The notes below the pieces were generated by a model. It saw only the letters and a program-made list of their open reading frames with translations. It searched no databases and was not told where the DNA came from. This document shows positions 18,071 to 26,673 of a stretch of DNA of 64,000 nt, one piece after another. Source of the DNA: Mucilaginibacter polytrichastri (lineage in GTDB: Bacteria > Bacteroidota > Bacteroidia > Sphingobacteriales > Sphingobacteriaceae); the NCBI RefSeq assembly GCF_001911425.1, contig NZ_MPPL01000001.1:837243-901242 (forward strand), written 5' to 3'. Both the position numbers and the translations under genes were made by a program. Numbering within the stretch: position 1 is the stretch's first letter; every line of letters starts with the position of its first letter.

Positions 18071-18868
18071 GTGAGTGATTTTCAACCTCAATTACGTACT
18101 GTTAACGTTATCCGTTATGTAACGCCCCTGCGCGAAGGCGGTTCGCTGCCTGCTATTGCCGAGGCCGACGACGAGTTTCTGTACGTGCTTAAGTTTCGCG
18201 GCGCAGGCCAGGGCGTAAAAGCCTTGATTGCCGAATTGATCGGCGGCGAAATAGCCCGTTTGCTGGGCTTTAAGATTCCGGAGCTGGTGTTTGCCAATCT
18301 GGACACTGCCTTTGGCCGTACAGAACCCGATGAAGAGATCCAGGATTTGTTGAAGGCTAGTGTAGGCCTTAACCTGGCCCTGCATTACCTGTCGGGAGCC
18401 ATTACGTTCGACCCGGTGGTTACCGCGCTCGATGCTAAACTATCCTCACAGATTGTATGGCTGGATTGCCTGCTCACTAACGTTGACCGTACCCCCCGCA
18501 ACACCAATATGCTGATCTGGCATAAAGAACTTTGGCTGATAGATCATGGCGCGTCGTTATACTTTCACCACTCGTGGCATAACTGGCAGGAACAAGCTAA
18601 AAGGCCTTTTGCAAATATAAAAGACCATGTATTGCTGCCCCGCGCCAGCGAACTGGCTATAGTTGATATCGAGTTTAAAGCGATACTAATCCCGGAAAAT
18701 ATCCGCAAAATTATTGATCTGATTCCCGACGAATGGTTGAGCGCCGGGTTTGAGGATGAAACACCGGATGGTATCCGCAATGTATATTATGAGTTTTTAA
18801 CAACGCGCGTTGCCGCGTCTGAGATATTTGTAAACGAAGCCCAACATGCCAGAGAATCATTTATTTGA
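18071..18868 (+). CDS. HipA-like kinase
   Basis: This 265-residue protein matches the HipA-like kinase family often found beside DUF3037 genes. Visible kinase elements are FRGAGQG (42-48) as a glycine loop with K41, the catalytic segment LTNVDRTPRNTN (135-146) with D139 and N144, and LIDHGAS (156-162) as the metal-binding motif. I chose the GTG at 18071 because the protein from there starts with the conserved TVNVIRYVTPL region; an upstream TTG frame adds a hydrophobic stretch typical of intergenic DNA. Unlike true HipA toxins, no HipB-like HTH antitoxin is adjacent. The target is unknown. Confidence 0.82.
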   Translation: MSDFQPQLRTVNVIRYVTPLREGGSLPAIAEADDEFLYVLKFRGAGQGVKALIAELIGGEIARLLGFKIPELVFANLDTAFGRTEPDEEIQDLLKASVGLNLALHYLSGAITFDPVVTALDAKLSSQIVWLDCLLTNVDRTPRNTNMLIWHKELWLIDHGASLYFHHSWHNWQEQAKRPFANIKDHVLLPRASELAIVDIEFKAILIPENIRKIIDLIPDEWLSAGFEDETPDGIRNVYYEFLTTRVAASEIFVNEAQHARESFI

Positions 18869-19229
18869 GTATGCCGTAATACGCGTTGTACCCAGGGTGG
18901 AGCGTGAGGAGTTTTTAAATGTTGGTGTGATCTTATACTGTAAAAAGGAAAAGTTTTTGGGCATCAAATTTACGGTGAACGAACCCCGGCTTGCCGCTTT
19001 TTGCCCCGAACTAGATCTGGATGCCCTGACTGCTAACCTGAATGCCCTGACACAGATTTGCCTGGGTAGCAAAGCCGGCGGCCCAATAGCCCAACTGGAT
19101 GAGCCGTCGCGCTTCCGCTGGATTACTGCTACGCGCAGTACCGTTGTTCAGGCCTCAAAAGTACACCCGGGTTTGTGCATTAGTGCCGCCCAAACACTGG
19201 AAAAATTGTATGTGCAATTGGTAGCATAG
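18846..19229 (+). CDS. DUF3037 protein
   Basis: The 127-residue protein shows the DUF3037 pattern: EYAVIRVVPRVEREEFLNVGVILYC at the start and the central RFRWITATRSTVVQASKVHPG. It overlaps the HipA-like kinase gene by 23 nt. This kinase/DUF3037 pairing recurs in bacteria, so the two probably act together. The molecular function is unknown. Confidence 0.85.
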   Translation: MPENHLFEYAVIRVVPRVEREEFLNVGVILYCKKEKFLGIKFTVNEPRLAAFCPELDLDALTANLNALTQICLGSKAGGPIAQLDEPSRFRWITATRSTVVQASKVHPGLCISAAQTLEKLYVQLVA

Positions 19230-19292
19230 CATATAATTGGTTTGTTTTATTCTGATTTTATTTAGATATTCAATTAACCAATTATAAACCAT

Positions 19293-19874
19293 ATGCCACA
19301 CATTAATTTGCCTGCCGGTGTACCGGGAATCAGAAGTTTGTTTTCGTTCAGGCCAGAAACTGCAGCCCCTCTCAACCTGTTAGCACAAACCTTATTACAC
19401 AATCCACACCCAACTTTAACAGCCGGCGAAAGGGAGCTGATAGCCACCTACGTATCCAGCCTGAATAACTGTAAATATTGCGCCACCATCCACGGTGCTA
19501 TTGCCAAACACCAGTTAGGTAATGATGGTGAAACCGTGAAACGGCTAGTTACAGATATGGAAAATGCGCCGGTAAGCGACAAGCTGAAAGCCTTGTTACG
19601 AATTGCCGCCAAAGTACAAACAGGAGGCCAGAATGTAACCGAAACCGATGTGGCCGAAGCCCGTAACGAGGGTGCCACCGATCTGGAAATTCACGACACG
19701 GTATTAATTGCCGCAGCCTTTTGCATGTATAACCGTTATGTTGATGGACTGGCCACTTTCCAGCCCGATGACGATGAGCTTTATGACCAGATGGGTGCTA
19801 TCCGTGCGCGTGAGGGTTATCATAGTGGCCCGTTAACGTTGAAGAAAAACGAAGCTGTTACCGAGGCTTCTTAA
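19293..19874 (+). CDS. AhpD-like / carboxymuconolactone decarboxylase-family protein
   Basis: The 193-residue protein has the AhpD-type catalytic CxxC and histidine: NNCKYCATIHGAI (residues 56-68). Such proteins are peroxide-reducing or thiol-active helical enzymes. It lies 63 nt after the DUF3037 gene on the same strand, but nothing shows that it works with it. The substrate is unknown. Confidence 0.85.
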   Translation: MPHINLPAGVPGIRSLFSFRPETAAPLNLLAQTLLHNPHPTLTAGERELIATYVSSLNNCKYCATIHGAIAKHQLGNDGETVKRLVTDMENAPVSDKLKALLRIAAKVQTGGQNVTETDVAEARNEGATDLEIHDTVLIAAAFCMYNRYVDGLATFQPDDDELYDQMGAIRAREGYHSGPLTLKKNEAVTEAS

Positions 19875-20014
19875 ACTATACTAACTTATTATGCTTAAAG
19901 TTTACACGTTGTAAACCTTAAGGGTAATAAAACCGTAAGTGAGTTAGAACAAATCGCTTATAATATGCTTATAAAGATGTGTTTTTTAACTTGAAGTTAT
20001 ATTTGAAATTGACT

Positions 20015-20776
20015 ATGAAAAAATTATTTAACTTATTGATTCTTGGAATAGGCTTTTGTGGCGTGGCAAATGCGCAAAGTACTACCACAGATGATGGCAA
20101 AGGCTGGTTCTCTAATAACATTGCCGGTGCTGCACAGGTACAGGTTACTTACCGTAACACCAATTTAGATCAGGTTAACCGGATTCTGAATAACAACAAC
20201 ATCCCATCCTTGAAAGGTAATGATGTGTGGATTAACCTATCCATGAGCCACGTTCACAAACAGTGGATTTTTGAAGATGGCTTGGGTGTTACACCGCTTT
20301 CTACTTCAGAAGGTACCAATAACATCAAGGCCAAATATGGCCAGGGGCAGGCTTATTTTAGAGCAGGGTATAATATTGCCAAATCTGATGATTCGAGGTT
20401 CTTCCCGTTTGTTGGTTTAAATTTTTCGGCAGCCATGCTGAAGATCGAGGACAAGGGCCGCCAGGAAAGTACCAATGATTTTTCGCAGGAACTGCTAACC
20501 AGTACTTCCAGCAAAACATTATACCAAGGTAACTTCGGTATTGAGTTGGGTGCAGGATATGATTACCTTATTAAATTGAAAACCAAAAAAATTGATAACT
20601 GCGTAGAAGTTCAACGCAATATCCCAATTGGTATCCGTGCCGGTTATTACATCAACGCTGCCCGTAGCGACTGGAAAATAGACGGACATTCATTAGATAA
20701 CAGCCCCGATAAAAACCAAAGTGCGGTGTTTATTTCGCTGAATATTGGCTTGGGCTACAATGTAAGGAAGCTGTAA
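20015..20776 (+). CDS. secreted protein, probable outer-membrane beta-barrel
   Basis: I start it at ATG 20015, where a signal peptide begins (MKKLFNLLILGIGFCGVANAQ); an earlier in-frame ATG at 19979 adds 12 residues before it. The mature 232 residues alternate polar and hydrophobic residues with many Gly, Tyr and Asn, and end in YNVRKL, which fits an outer-membrane beta-barrel. The family is not recognised. Confidence 0.65.
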   Translation: MKKLFNLLILGIGFCGVANAQSTTTDDGKGWFSNNIAGAAQVQVTYRNTNLDQVNRILNNNNIPSLKGNDVWINLSMSHVHKQWIFEDGLGVTPLSTSEGTNNIKAKYGQGQAYFRAGYNIAKSDDSRFFPFVGLNFSAAMLKIEDKGRQESTNDFSQELLTSTSSKTLYQGNFGIELGAGYDYLIKLKTKKIDNCVEVQRNIPIGIRAGYYINAARSDWKIDGHSLDNSPDKNQSAVFISLNIGLGYNVRKL

Positions 20777-20789
20777 TCGCTTTACACCC

Positions 20790-20880
20790 ATCGTGCCGAA
20801 CTTGTTTCGGCATCCCACTTGCTAAGTTTGCGAAACACCAATCGCAAACCTGTACTGTGGGATGCTGAAATAAGTAAGTA
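20790..20880. repeat. palindromic dispersed repeat, copy 1
   Basis: This roughly 90-nt element begins CGTGCCGAACTTGTTTCGGC and continues ATCCCA. Its right end GTGGGATGCTGAAATAAGT is nearly the reverse complement of the left end, so it can fold into a long stem-loop. The left 26 nt (20792-20817) are identical to copy 2 at 21546-21571, and the interior (about GTTTGCGA, ATCGCAAACCTGT) also matches with changes. Confidence 0.8.
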
Positions 20881-20916
20881 TGCTTATAAAAGCATCCTAT
20901 TTGATAAATCCACCAC

Positions 20917-21537
20917 ATGGATCAGCTCAGTTTTTTCGAAAATACGGAAGCCGGTAAACCACTGTTGCCTGGGTTAATTGATTACCAACCGGGTATGTTC
21001 AGTAAAGCCGAAAGTAATCTGGTGCTTCAGAAACTGGTTAAAGAAACGCCTTGGTCGCAGCGCGCTGTGCTAATGTATGGTAAGGAGGTGCTTACTCCAC
21101 GATTAACCGCTTGGTACGGCGATCAGGATACAGATTATTCGATCTCCGGTAGTAGTTCTAAACCATTGCCGTGGACAGAAGATTTGCTCATGATCCGCAA
21201 AAGAGTAGAAGCAGCCGCAGGGGTTTCATTCAACACCGTACTGCTTAATTATTATCGAGATGGTAATGATTCTGTTAGCTGGCACGATGACATGGACAAT
21301 ATCCCGGGTCGAAACATGATTGTCGGTTCGGTTAGTTTAGGGCAGGTGCGCACGTTCGATATTCGTAAAAAATCAGATCATAGCATCAAGTATTCCATCC
21401 CGCTCGAAAATGGCTCGTACCTACTAATGAAGGGCGACTTTCAGCTGAATTGGCAGCACCGGATTGCAAAGTCAACTAAACCGTTGAACGAGCGGGTTAA
21501 TTTGACTTTTAGGGTGAGTAATAGCGTAAAATCATAA
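20917..21537 (+). CDS. AlkB-like 2-oxoglutarate/Fe(II) dioxygenase
   Basis: The 206-residue protein belongs to the AlkB family, which oxidatively removes alkyl lesions from DNA or RNA. The iron ligands are H123 and D125 in SWHDDMDN and H181 in WQHRIAKS; R193 in NERVNLTFR fits the 2-oxoglutarate-binding arginine. The NYYRDGNDSVSWH block is typical of ALKBH2/3-like bacterial members. It stands alone, bracketed on both sides by copies of a palindromic repeat. Confidence 0.92.
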   Translation: MDQLSFFENTEAGKPLLPGLIDYQPGMFSKAESNLVLQKLVKETPWSQRAVLMYGKEVLTPRLTAWYGDQDTDYSISGSSSKPLPWTEDLLMIRKRVEAAAGVSFNTVLLNYYRDGNDSVSWHDDMDNIPGRNMIVGSVSLGQVRTFDIRKKSDHSIKYSIPLENGSYLLMKGDFQLNWQHRIAKSTKPLNERVNLTFRVSNSVKS

Positions 21538-21540
21538 CTA

Positions 21541-21645
21541 CCCGTCGTGCCGAACTTGTTTCGGCATCCCATCCGCAAAGTCTGCGAATTATAAATCGTA
21601 AACCTGTCCTGTGGGGTGATGAAACAAGTTCAGCATAACGACGGG
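21541..21645. repeat. palindromic dispersed repeat, copy 2
   Basis: This second copy of the element at 20790 has longer arms. The left end CCCGTCGTGCCGAACTTG pairs imperfectly with the right end CAAGTTCAGCATAACGACGGG. The 26 nt at 21546-21571 are identical to copy 1. It follows the alkB-like gene by 3 nt. Confidence 0.8.
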
Positions 21646-21661
21646 TTAACGGCGTGAACAC

Positions 21662-21693
21662 AAAAAAGGGCCTTCCATCCGGAAAGCCCTTTT
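21662..21693 (-). terminator. hairpin terminator for OmpA lipoprotein gene
   Basis: On the minus strand AAAAGGGCTTTCC and GGAAGGCCCTTTTTT form a stem with one mismatch, followed by T residues. It lies 22 nt after the stop of the gene at 21716-22591. Confidence 0.75.
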
Positions 21694-21715
21694 GCATAGC
21701 TAAGCTATTTAATGC

Positions 21716-22591
21716 TTATTGTTTTGGTGCCGGATTTTGTTTCTCAGGCGCTTTACCAATCAGATCCATAAACTGATCTAGTTTAGGAGTGATGATGATT
21801 TGGGTACGTCTGTTTTTAGCTTTACCGTCATTGGTCATGTTATCGGCAATCGGGTTGTATTCGCCACGGCCGCCTGCGGTTAAACGTTTAGGATCAACAT
21901 TGTAAGTGTTTTGCAGTGCCATAACTACTGACGATGCCCTTAAAGCACTTAGATCCCAGTTGTTACGGATGTTTTTCTGTGAGATAGGCAGGTTATCCGT
22001 GTTACCTTCAATCAGTACATCGTAACCGCTATAGTCGGTAATGATCTTTGCAATTTTGCTTAAGGTAGCACCGGCTTTGTCAGTTAGTTCATAACTGCCA
22101 GATTTATACAGCATATTGTCTGAAAGCGAAATGTAAACCACACCTTTTAATACTTGTACATCAACATCTTTAGTTTCCTGCTGGCTTAATGAGCGGGTTA
22201 GGTTGTTAGTTAACACCATGTTAAGCGAATCGCTTTTGTTTTTGGTGTTTACCAGTTGTTGAATGTATTTGTTTGAGCTGTTGATCTCGTCAACCAGTTT
22301 AGAGATATTCACATTACCTTGGCTGCTCGAGTTTAAACATTTGTTTAAAGCATCCTGCAAAGCAAGCGTATTTGATTTTTCTGAAGCAATTTGTTCTTCC
22401 AGGCTTTTGATCCTGTTATTGGCCACGGCAAGCCCTTGTTCGCTGGTCTGGTATTTTACGCTCAGGTCGCGGGTGCTATTTTGCAGTTGTGTGTAATTAG
22501 CGTCCAGTTCTTTATATTTTTTAGTGCTTACACAACTTTGAGCAACTACTGCTGTAATGAGCAGAGCCGGTATAATTATTGGGAACTTCAT
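21716..22591 (-). CDS. OmpA-family lipoprotein with coiled coil
   Basis: The 291-residue protein starts with a lipoprotein signal ending at C20 (VVAQSC). A coiled-coil segment covers about residues 25-95 (RIKSLEEQIASEKSNTLALQ). A C-terminal OmpA/MotB domain (about 145-275) has the peptidoglycan-binding elements EGNTDNLPI, LSALRASSV and GRGEYNPIADN...NRRTQI. It probably ties the outer membrane to peptidoglycan. It resembles the GldM-adjacent / flagellar MotB-like OmpA proteins only in fold; no motility gene is near. Confidence 0.9.
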   Translation of the reverse strand: MKFPIIIPALLITAVVAQSCVSTKKYKELDANYTQLQNSTRDLSVKYQTSEQGLAVANNRIKSLEEQIASEKSNTLALQDALNKCLNSSSQGNVNISKLVDEINSSNKYIQQLVNTKNKSDSLNMVLTNNLTRSLSQQETKDVDVQVLKGVVYISLSDNMLYKSGSYELTDKAGATLSKIAKIITDYSGYDVLIEGNTDNLPISQKNIRNNWDLSALRASSVVMALQNTYNVDPKRLTAGGRGEYNPIADNMTNDGKAKNRRTQIIITPKLDQFMDLIGKAPEKQNPAPKQ

Positions 22592-22613
22592 AAATTTTTG
22601 TATTTGTTTTTTT

Positions 22614-22644
22614 TAAAGATATAATTTAAAAGATCAATAAGCAA
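22614..22644 (-). promoter_or_regulatory. promoter for OmpA lipoprotein gene
   Basis: On the minus strand TTG (22642-22644), 20 nt, then TATCTTTA (22614-22621). The -7 box differs from TAnnTTTG only in the last base. It lies 22 nt upstream of the ATG at 22591. Confidence 0.5.
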
Positions 22645-22748
22645 TAACGGAGGATGGTAAGGAATGTTTTAAACAGGGTTTTCGATAATATATAGCGAGA
22701 GTGAAATAATATTATTTATACGAAATATTTAAAACGTAATTTATACCT

Positions 22749-22784
22749 AAAGAGGCCTTTAGCAGAATATTAAAGGCCTCTTTT
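22749..22784 (-). terminator. hairpin terminator
   Basis: AAAGAGGCCTTT and AAAGGCCTCTTT pair perfectly around an 11-nt loop. It lies 15 nt after the stop of the second OmpA-family gene. Confidence 0.8.
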
Positions 22785-22799
22785 AATAATTGTTGTTTG

Positions 22800-23333
22800 T
22801 TATTGAACAACCTTTATTTCAACACGGCGGTTTAGCGCGCGGCCTTCTTCGGTTGTATTGTCGGCTATCGGTTTGCTTTCGCCGTAACCTTTGGTGGTTA
22901 AGTTATCGCCGTTAACGCCGGCATTTACCAGGTACGCTTTAACAGAATTAGCGCGATCGAGCGATAATGACATGTTGTGCGCCGTAGATCCTTCGGCAGA
23001 TGAATTGCCGTTCAATACTAATTTGGTGGTTGATGCCCGTCTTAGAGAGGTGGCAACAAGATCAAGCGTTTGGTATGAGTCTGTTTTTAACACGGCAGAG
23101 TTAAACTCGAACTGGATATTAGCGAAGTTAAGATCTTGTTTTTCTGGTGCCGGTGCTGGTTCTTGTTTTTCTGGTGCAGGGGTAGGGGCCGGTGCCGCAG
23201 CCGGTGGAGCTGTTTTAACAGTATCTGTAACAGGTTCTTGTTTAACTACTGCTTTTTTTGCTTTACATGCAGGTAGGGTAAAAGCCAGTGAGGCAGCTAA
23301 AACTAATAATAGGTTGCTTTTTAAAAACTTCAT
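22800..23333 (-). CDS. OmpA-family lipoprotein with Pro-rich linker
   Basis: The 177-residue protein has a lipoprotein signal ending at C23 (FTLPAC), then a Pro/Ala/Glu-rich linker (residues 40-66) with the repeated unit APEKQEPAPAPEKQ. The OmpA/Pal domain (about 70-177) shows GNSSAEGSTAHNMSLSLDRANSVKAYL and the NRRVEIKV end. Pal-like proteins bind peptidoglycan. It lies just upstream of the other OmpA gene on the same strand, but a terminator separates them. Confidence 0.9.
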   Translation of the reverse strand: MKFLKSNLLLVLAASLAFTLPACKAKKAVVKQEPVTDTVKTAPPAAAPAPTPAPEKQEPAPAPEKQDLNFANIQFEFNSAVLKTDSYQTLDLVATSLRRASTTKLVLNGNSSAEGSTAHNMSLSLDRANSVKAYLVNAGVNGDNLTTKGYGESKPIADNTTEEGRALNRRVEIKVVQ

Positions 23334-23479
23334 TTTGTAAATTATTATAAGGTGGAATGTTGTACGAATAAAAACACTTTTTTGCTACGAAAAGTATTTG
23401 TTTGAGGAAAAAATCAGGAAATAATAGTTATTGATGAATGCTGAAGCCTTTAAATAGGTGAATTGCAGAGAGATGGAGT

Positions 23480-23992
23480 TTATTTAAGCAGCGCATAAAC
23501 ATGCTCATCCATCAGTATGCCATTTTTAAAAAGCGCAAATTGCCGAACACTTTCTTTAATGAAACCTGCTTTGGTAAGTACCCGCATCGAGGCCGGGTTA
23601 TTGTCTTTTACAGTGGCCTGTATCCGTACAATGTCGAAGTTGTCAAAAATATAACTCGTAATCAATCCCACAGCAGCTGTCATAACGCCACAGCCCCAAA
23701 AGCTCTCCCCAAGCCAGTAACCCAATGACGCGCTTTTGCGGTAAACATCGGCCCCGGGCTTAAATTCAATACCACCGGCAATAGCACCATTTATTGTGAT
23801 AGCAAAAGTGGTTGCCGGATTTTGATTTAAATGGCCGGCTATAAATTGCTCTGCATCATTAATGGTGTATGGGTACGGAAATGTATCGAATAAAAAGCGG
23901 GAAATATTACTATTATCAGCCTGCCGTTGTAAAAATGCCGAATCATTCGGCAGCCATCCCCTTAGTATAAATGTGTTTCCTTGTAATTGCAT
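23480..23992 (-). CDS. GNAT-family N-acetyltransferase (RimJ/RimL type)
   Basis: The 170-residue protein has the GNAT fold of the ribosomal-protein acetyltransferase type: LRGWLPNDSAFLQRQADN at the start, the central SLGYWLGESFWGCGVMTAAV as motif A, and VKDNNPASMRVLTKAGF as motif B. It uses acetyl-CoA; the acceptor is unknown. It lies 12 nt after the acid-phosphatase-like gene on the same strand and is probably co-transcribed. Confidence 0.87.
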   Translation of the reverse strand: MQLQGNTFILRGWLPNDSAFLQRQADNSNISRFLFDTFPYPYTINDAEQFIAGHLNQNPATTFAITINGAIAGGIEFKPGADVYRKSASLGYWLGESFWGCGVMTAAVGLITSYIFDNFDIVRIQATVKDNNPASMRVLTKAGFIKESVRQFALFKNGILMDEHVYALLK

Positions 23993-24004
23993 GCCGGTAA
24001 AAGC

Positions 24005-24979
24005 TTACTTAGTCAACTCTGTTTGATAAATTACAGCGCCTTCTTTGTTAATGGCTTTCACATTAAAACGGTTGGCATCTACCGAAAAATACATAAACCC
24101 ATGCTGTGATGCCTGGAAACGACTGTAAGGGATGCCGGCAGTAACATCTGTTAACTCAGACCCTGCACCGGATATAAACTGGTGGGTAAAGCCTTCGGGT
24201 TTTAAATGCTGCAGCGAATGGTCGTGGCCCGAGAGGTAAACATCTACCTTATATTCTTCAAACACACTAGCCAGCATCTTACGTGCAGTAAGGGTGTCGT
24301 AGTTTTTTATACGGGGGCCAACAGTATAACAGGGGTGGTGCCCAACAACAATTTTCCATTTTACATCTGCCGGGGCGTTCTTCAGCGTGTCTTTTAACCA
24401 GGCCATCTGGGTTTGTACCTGCGGCTGTAATGCCTCGTGCATCATGGGGTCTGTATCTATCATAATAAACAGCGCTTTGCCTTTATCTTTGCCCAATGCT
24501 ACCTGTTTGGTATAATAGCGGGCAGGCATATTCCAGCGGCGGCTTATTTTGCTGTAACGGATCTGTGCATCCGGGTCTGTCATATAATCGTGGTTACCCA
24601 GTATCGGGAACCAATCGCATTGCAGGGAATGAGCCGTGTAAATGTTCTCGAACGAGTAATGCCAAAGCGGGTCTTGCTCGCTTATTACGCCTTTGGGGTA
24701 AAAGTTGTCGCCCACAGAAATTACAAAATCATTTGCATGTGCTGCACCCCATAAGCCCATTTGTTTGGCTACCTCAACCTGGTCGTATTCACCATTGCGG
24801 CCCCAATCGCCAATGGCCATAAAATGCAGGGCATAATCGTCTGCTATTTTATCCTGGTGGGTTAGGTCGTCGCTTTCTAAATGGGTTACGTTATTATCGG
24901 CTAATGTTGCCAGCGGGCTAACAATTGTTGCACCCAAGGCTGTTAATGCGGTGCTTCTAACAAAATCTCTGCGTTTCAT
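24005..24979 (-). CDS. exported metallophosphoesterase (acid-phosphatase-like)
   Basis: The 324-residue protein begins MKRRDFVRSTALTALGATIV, a Tat-like signal with an RR motif. Metal ligands of the purple/tartrate-resistant acid phosphatase type are D58 (IGDWG), D91 and N92 (VGDNFYPKG), N129 and H130 (LGNHDY), H214 (VGHHPCY), and H252/H254 (SGHDHS). It probably hydrolyses phosphomonoesters in the periplasm. Confidence 0.9.
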   Translation of the reverse strand: MKRRDFVRSTALTALGATIVSPLATLADNNVTHLESDDLTHQDKIADDYALHFMAIGDWGRNGEYDQVEVAKQMGLWGAAHANDFVISVGDNFYPKGVISEQDPLWHYSFENIYTAHSLQCDWFPILGNHDYMTDPDAQIRYSKISRRWNMPARYYTKQVALGKDKGKALFIMIDTDPMMHEALQPQVQTQMAWLKDTLKNAPADVKWKIVVGHHPCYTVGPRIKNYDTLTARKMLASVFEEYKVDVYLSGHDHSLQHLKPEGFTHQFISGAGSELTDVTAGIPYSRFQASQHGFMYFSVDANRFNVKAINKEGAVIYQTELTK

Positions 24980-25151
24980 AAAGTTGCTGTAGGGGTATTT
25001 TATTGGTTTAATTTATACTGAAAACCTGGCCTAATATACATTATGTTGCGTTTAATGTACAACAACAAGTGTTTAATTAATTGTAAATGAGTAATGCACG
25101 AAATACACACTAATGTTAAATGTACTTTCGGTTGTTAACATAATGATAATA

Positions 25152-25181
25152 TTGTATTAACTTTATGATAACCTATTTTTG
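25152..25181 (+). promoter_or_regulatory. strong promoter for histone-like gene
   Basis: TTG (25152-25154), 19 nt, then TATTTTTG (25174-25181) match the Bacteroidota consensus fully. The box ends 22 nt upstream of the ATG at 25204. Confidence 0.75.
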
Positions 25182-25203
25182 CATCAAACACCAGATACAA
25201 CAT

Positions 25204-25461
25204 ATGAAAAAATCTAAGCTGAAGTCACTCGTAAAAACTGCCCGCAAAAATGCTCAAAAAGATTTCCAGATTGCTATCGCTGCCGAATTAAAAGTTGCTG
25301 CCGGAAAATTAGGCCAGGACATTGAAAAACTGAATAAAGACATTGAAAAGGAAGCCAAAAAAGCTGCCAAAAGAATAGCTGAAAAAATTAAGATCGATAA
25401 AACTGCATTAGTGCAAGCTAATGATGATGCCAAAGCAGCCGCTGCTGTAGAAAGCGTTTAA
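25204..25461 (+). CDS. Lys/Ala-rich histone-like protein
   Basis: This 85-residue protein is nearly all helix-forming residues, rich in Lys, Ala and Glu (for example KEAKKAAKRIAEKIK), with a basic N-terminus (MKKSKLKSLVKTARKNAQK). I start it at ATG 25204; an upstream in-frame ATG lies in the promoter region. Its composition recalls bacterial H1-like nucleoid proteins, but acidic residues are also frequent, so a structural coiled-coil role is possible. Confidence 0.7.
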   Translation: MKKSKLKSLVKTARKNAQKDFQIAIAAELKVAAGKLGQDIEKLNKDIEKEAKKAAKRIAEKIKIDKTALVQANDDAKAAAAVESV

Positions 25462-25492
25462 TTAGTAAGTCATCTACTGAAAATACTCCGCC

Positions 25493-25516
25493 CGTTCAAG
25501 CATTATTGCTTGAACG
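25493..25516 (+). terminator. hairpin after histone-like gene
   Basis: CGTTCAAGCA and TGCTTGAACG pair perfectly around a TTAT loop, 31 nt after the stop codon. No T-run follows, so terminator activity is less certain. Confidence 0.5.
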
Positions 25517-25669
25517 CCTATAGCTACAGTCCGGCTATTCACTGTACGGTGCCTGTATAGTATTGCAAAATAAGTGTCTGTAATGCTTGCCATTAATTAA
25601 AAATAATTTTTCTTCTTTATTTGGATTAATTATAAATAATGTTCATTTTCGCAATGCAACAGATCATAG

Positions 25670-26038
25670 ATGCAAGCGATACAGACCATTACCCATACGC
25701 TAAATATAACCGAAGTATTTAAAACAGCTTCGGGTACTATATTTCAATCAGACAGTGAAAACTGCTGGTATATTGATTTTGCCGGTAAGCTTAACCGCTT
25801 TGATTACCGTTGCCTGCAAAAACTTCGTAAAGCAGTTTATCATATTGATATCGAGGGGCTTTTAATGAATACAAACCGGTCTGCCGATATGGAAATCGTT
25901 TTTATTTGTGCCTGCGATCATACTTATATACTCACCACTTTAGAGATCATTGCCCTTAAAGAGTTGCTGCAAGGCACCTTTACTATGCTGGAGCTTAACC
26001 ACATTATCCACGACAGGTTATACAGGGGAGCCCTTTAA
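25670..26038 (+). CDS. hypothetical protein, cytoplasmic
   Basis: This 122-residue protein has no signal peptide or membrane helix. The pattern ENCWYIDFAGKLNRFDYRCLQKLRKAV and the late CDHTYILTTLEIIALKELLQGTFTMLELN suggest a small alpha/beta fold. The family is not recognised with confidence. It precedes ferritin by 104 nt on the same strand but has its own spacing, and ferritin has its own promoter. Confidence 0.7.
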   Translation: MQAIQTITHTLNITEVFKTASGTIFQSDSENCWYIDFAGKLNRFDYRCLQKLRKAVYHIDIEGLLMNTNRSADMEIVFICACDHTYILTTLEIIALKELLQGTFTMLELNHIIHDRLYRGAL

Positions 26039-26096
26039 TCATATTAAGACTCATTTCATATTAGCCCTCAATAGTTTACTTATCAATTTATAGCAT

Positions 26097-26104
26097 TAGT
26101 TTTG
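26097..26104 (+). promoter_or_regulatory. -7 promoter box for ferritin
   Basis: TAGTTTTG matches TAnnTTTG exactly, 38 nt upstream of the ferritin ATG. A TTT triplet at 26075-26077 sits at the 19-nt spacing expected for the -33 element. Confidence 0.5.
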
Positions 26105-26142
26105 TTATAGATAGTTAGATAGGTACTTAAATTGAAATTATT

Positions 26143-26673
26143 ATGAAAGATATAATGCGCATAAAATGCCTCATTTCTACAGAAATGGAAAGCATTTTAA
26201 ACCAGCAAATCCGCAAAGAAGCACAATCATCATCCATTTATTTAGCCATGGCTTCATGGTGCGATAGGAATGGTTTTGATGGCTCATCAGTATACTTTTT
26301 TAAGCAAGCCGATGAAGAAAGACAGCATCAGCTTAAGTTTTTTAAATACGTACTTGATATGGGCGCAACAGCTATCTCTCCGGATGTTAGCGGCATTAAA
26401 ATCGAATATAACTCATTCCGCGAAGTATTTGAAGATGCCCTTGACCAGGAGATCAGTGTTACGCAATCTATCAAAAACATAGCGTCACTTTGCCACAAAG
26501 AGCAGGATTACGTTACGATGGAATTTTTAAACTGGTTCTTGAAAGAACAACGTGAAGAAGAGTACAAAGCACGCCGCGCACTCGAATTGTTTGAAGTGAT
26601 TGGCGAAGAAGGTGCCGGCCGCTGGCAAATTGACAAGCACGTTGGTGATATTAAATACGATAGCGAAGCTTAA
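26143..26673 (+). CDS. ftn: non-haem ferritin
   Basis: This 176-residue ferritin stores iron in a 24-subunit shell. Ferroxidase-centre residues are visible: E26 (RKEAQSSSIYLAMASWC), E59 and H62 (DEERQHQLKFF), E103 (DQEISVTQSI) and Q136 (KEQREEE). It is of the bacterial FtnA type with no haem-binding Met pattern of bacterioferritin. Its stop overlaps the end of the convergent ferredoxin gene by 4 nt. Confidence 0.94.
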   Translation: MKDIMRIKCLISTEMESILNQQIRKEAQSSSIYLAMASWCDRNGFDGSSVYFFKQADEERQHQLKFFKYVLDMGATAISPDVSGIKIEYNSFREVFEDALDQEISVTQSIKNIASLCHKEQDYVTMEFLNWFLKEQREEEYKARRALELFEVIGEEGAGRWQIDKHVGDIKYDSEA

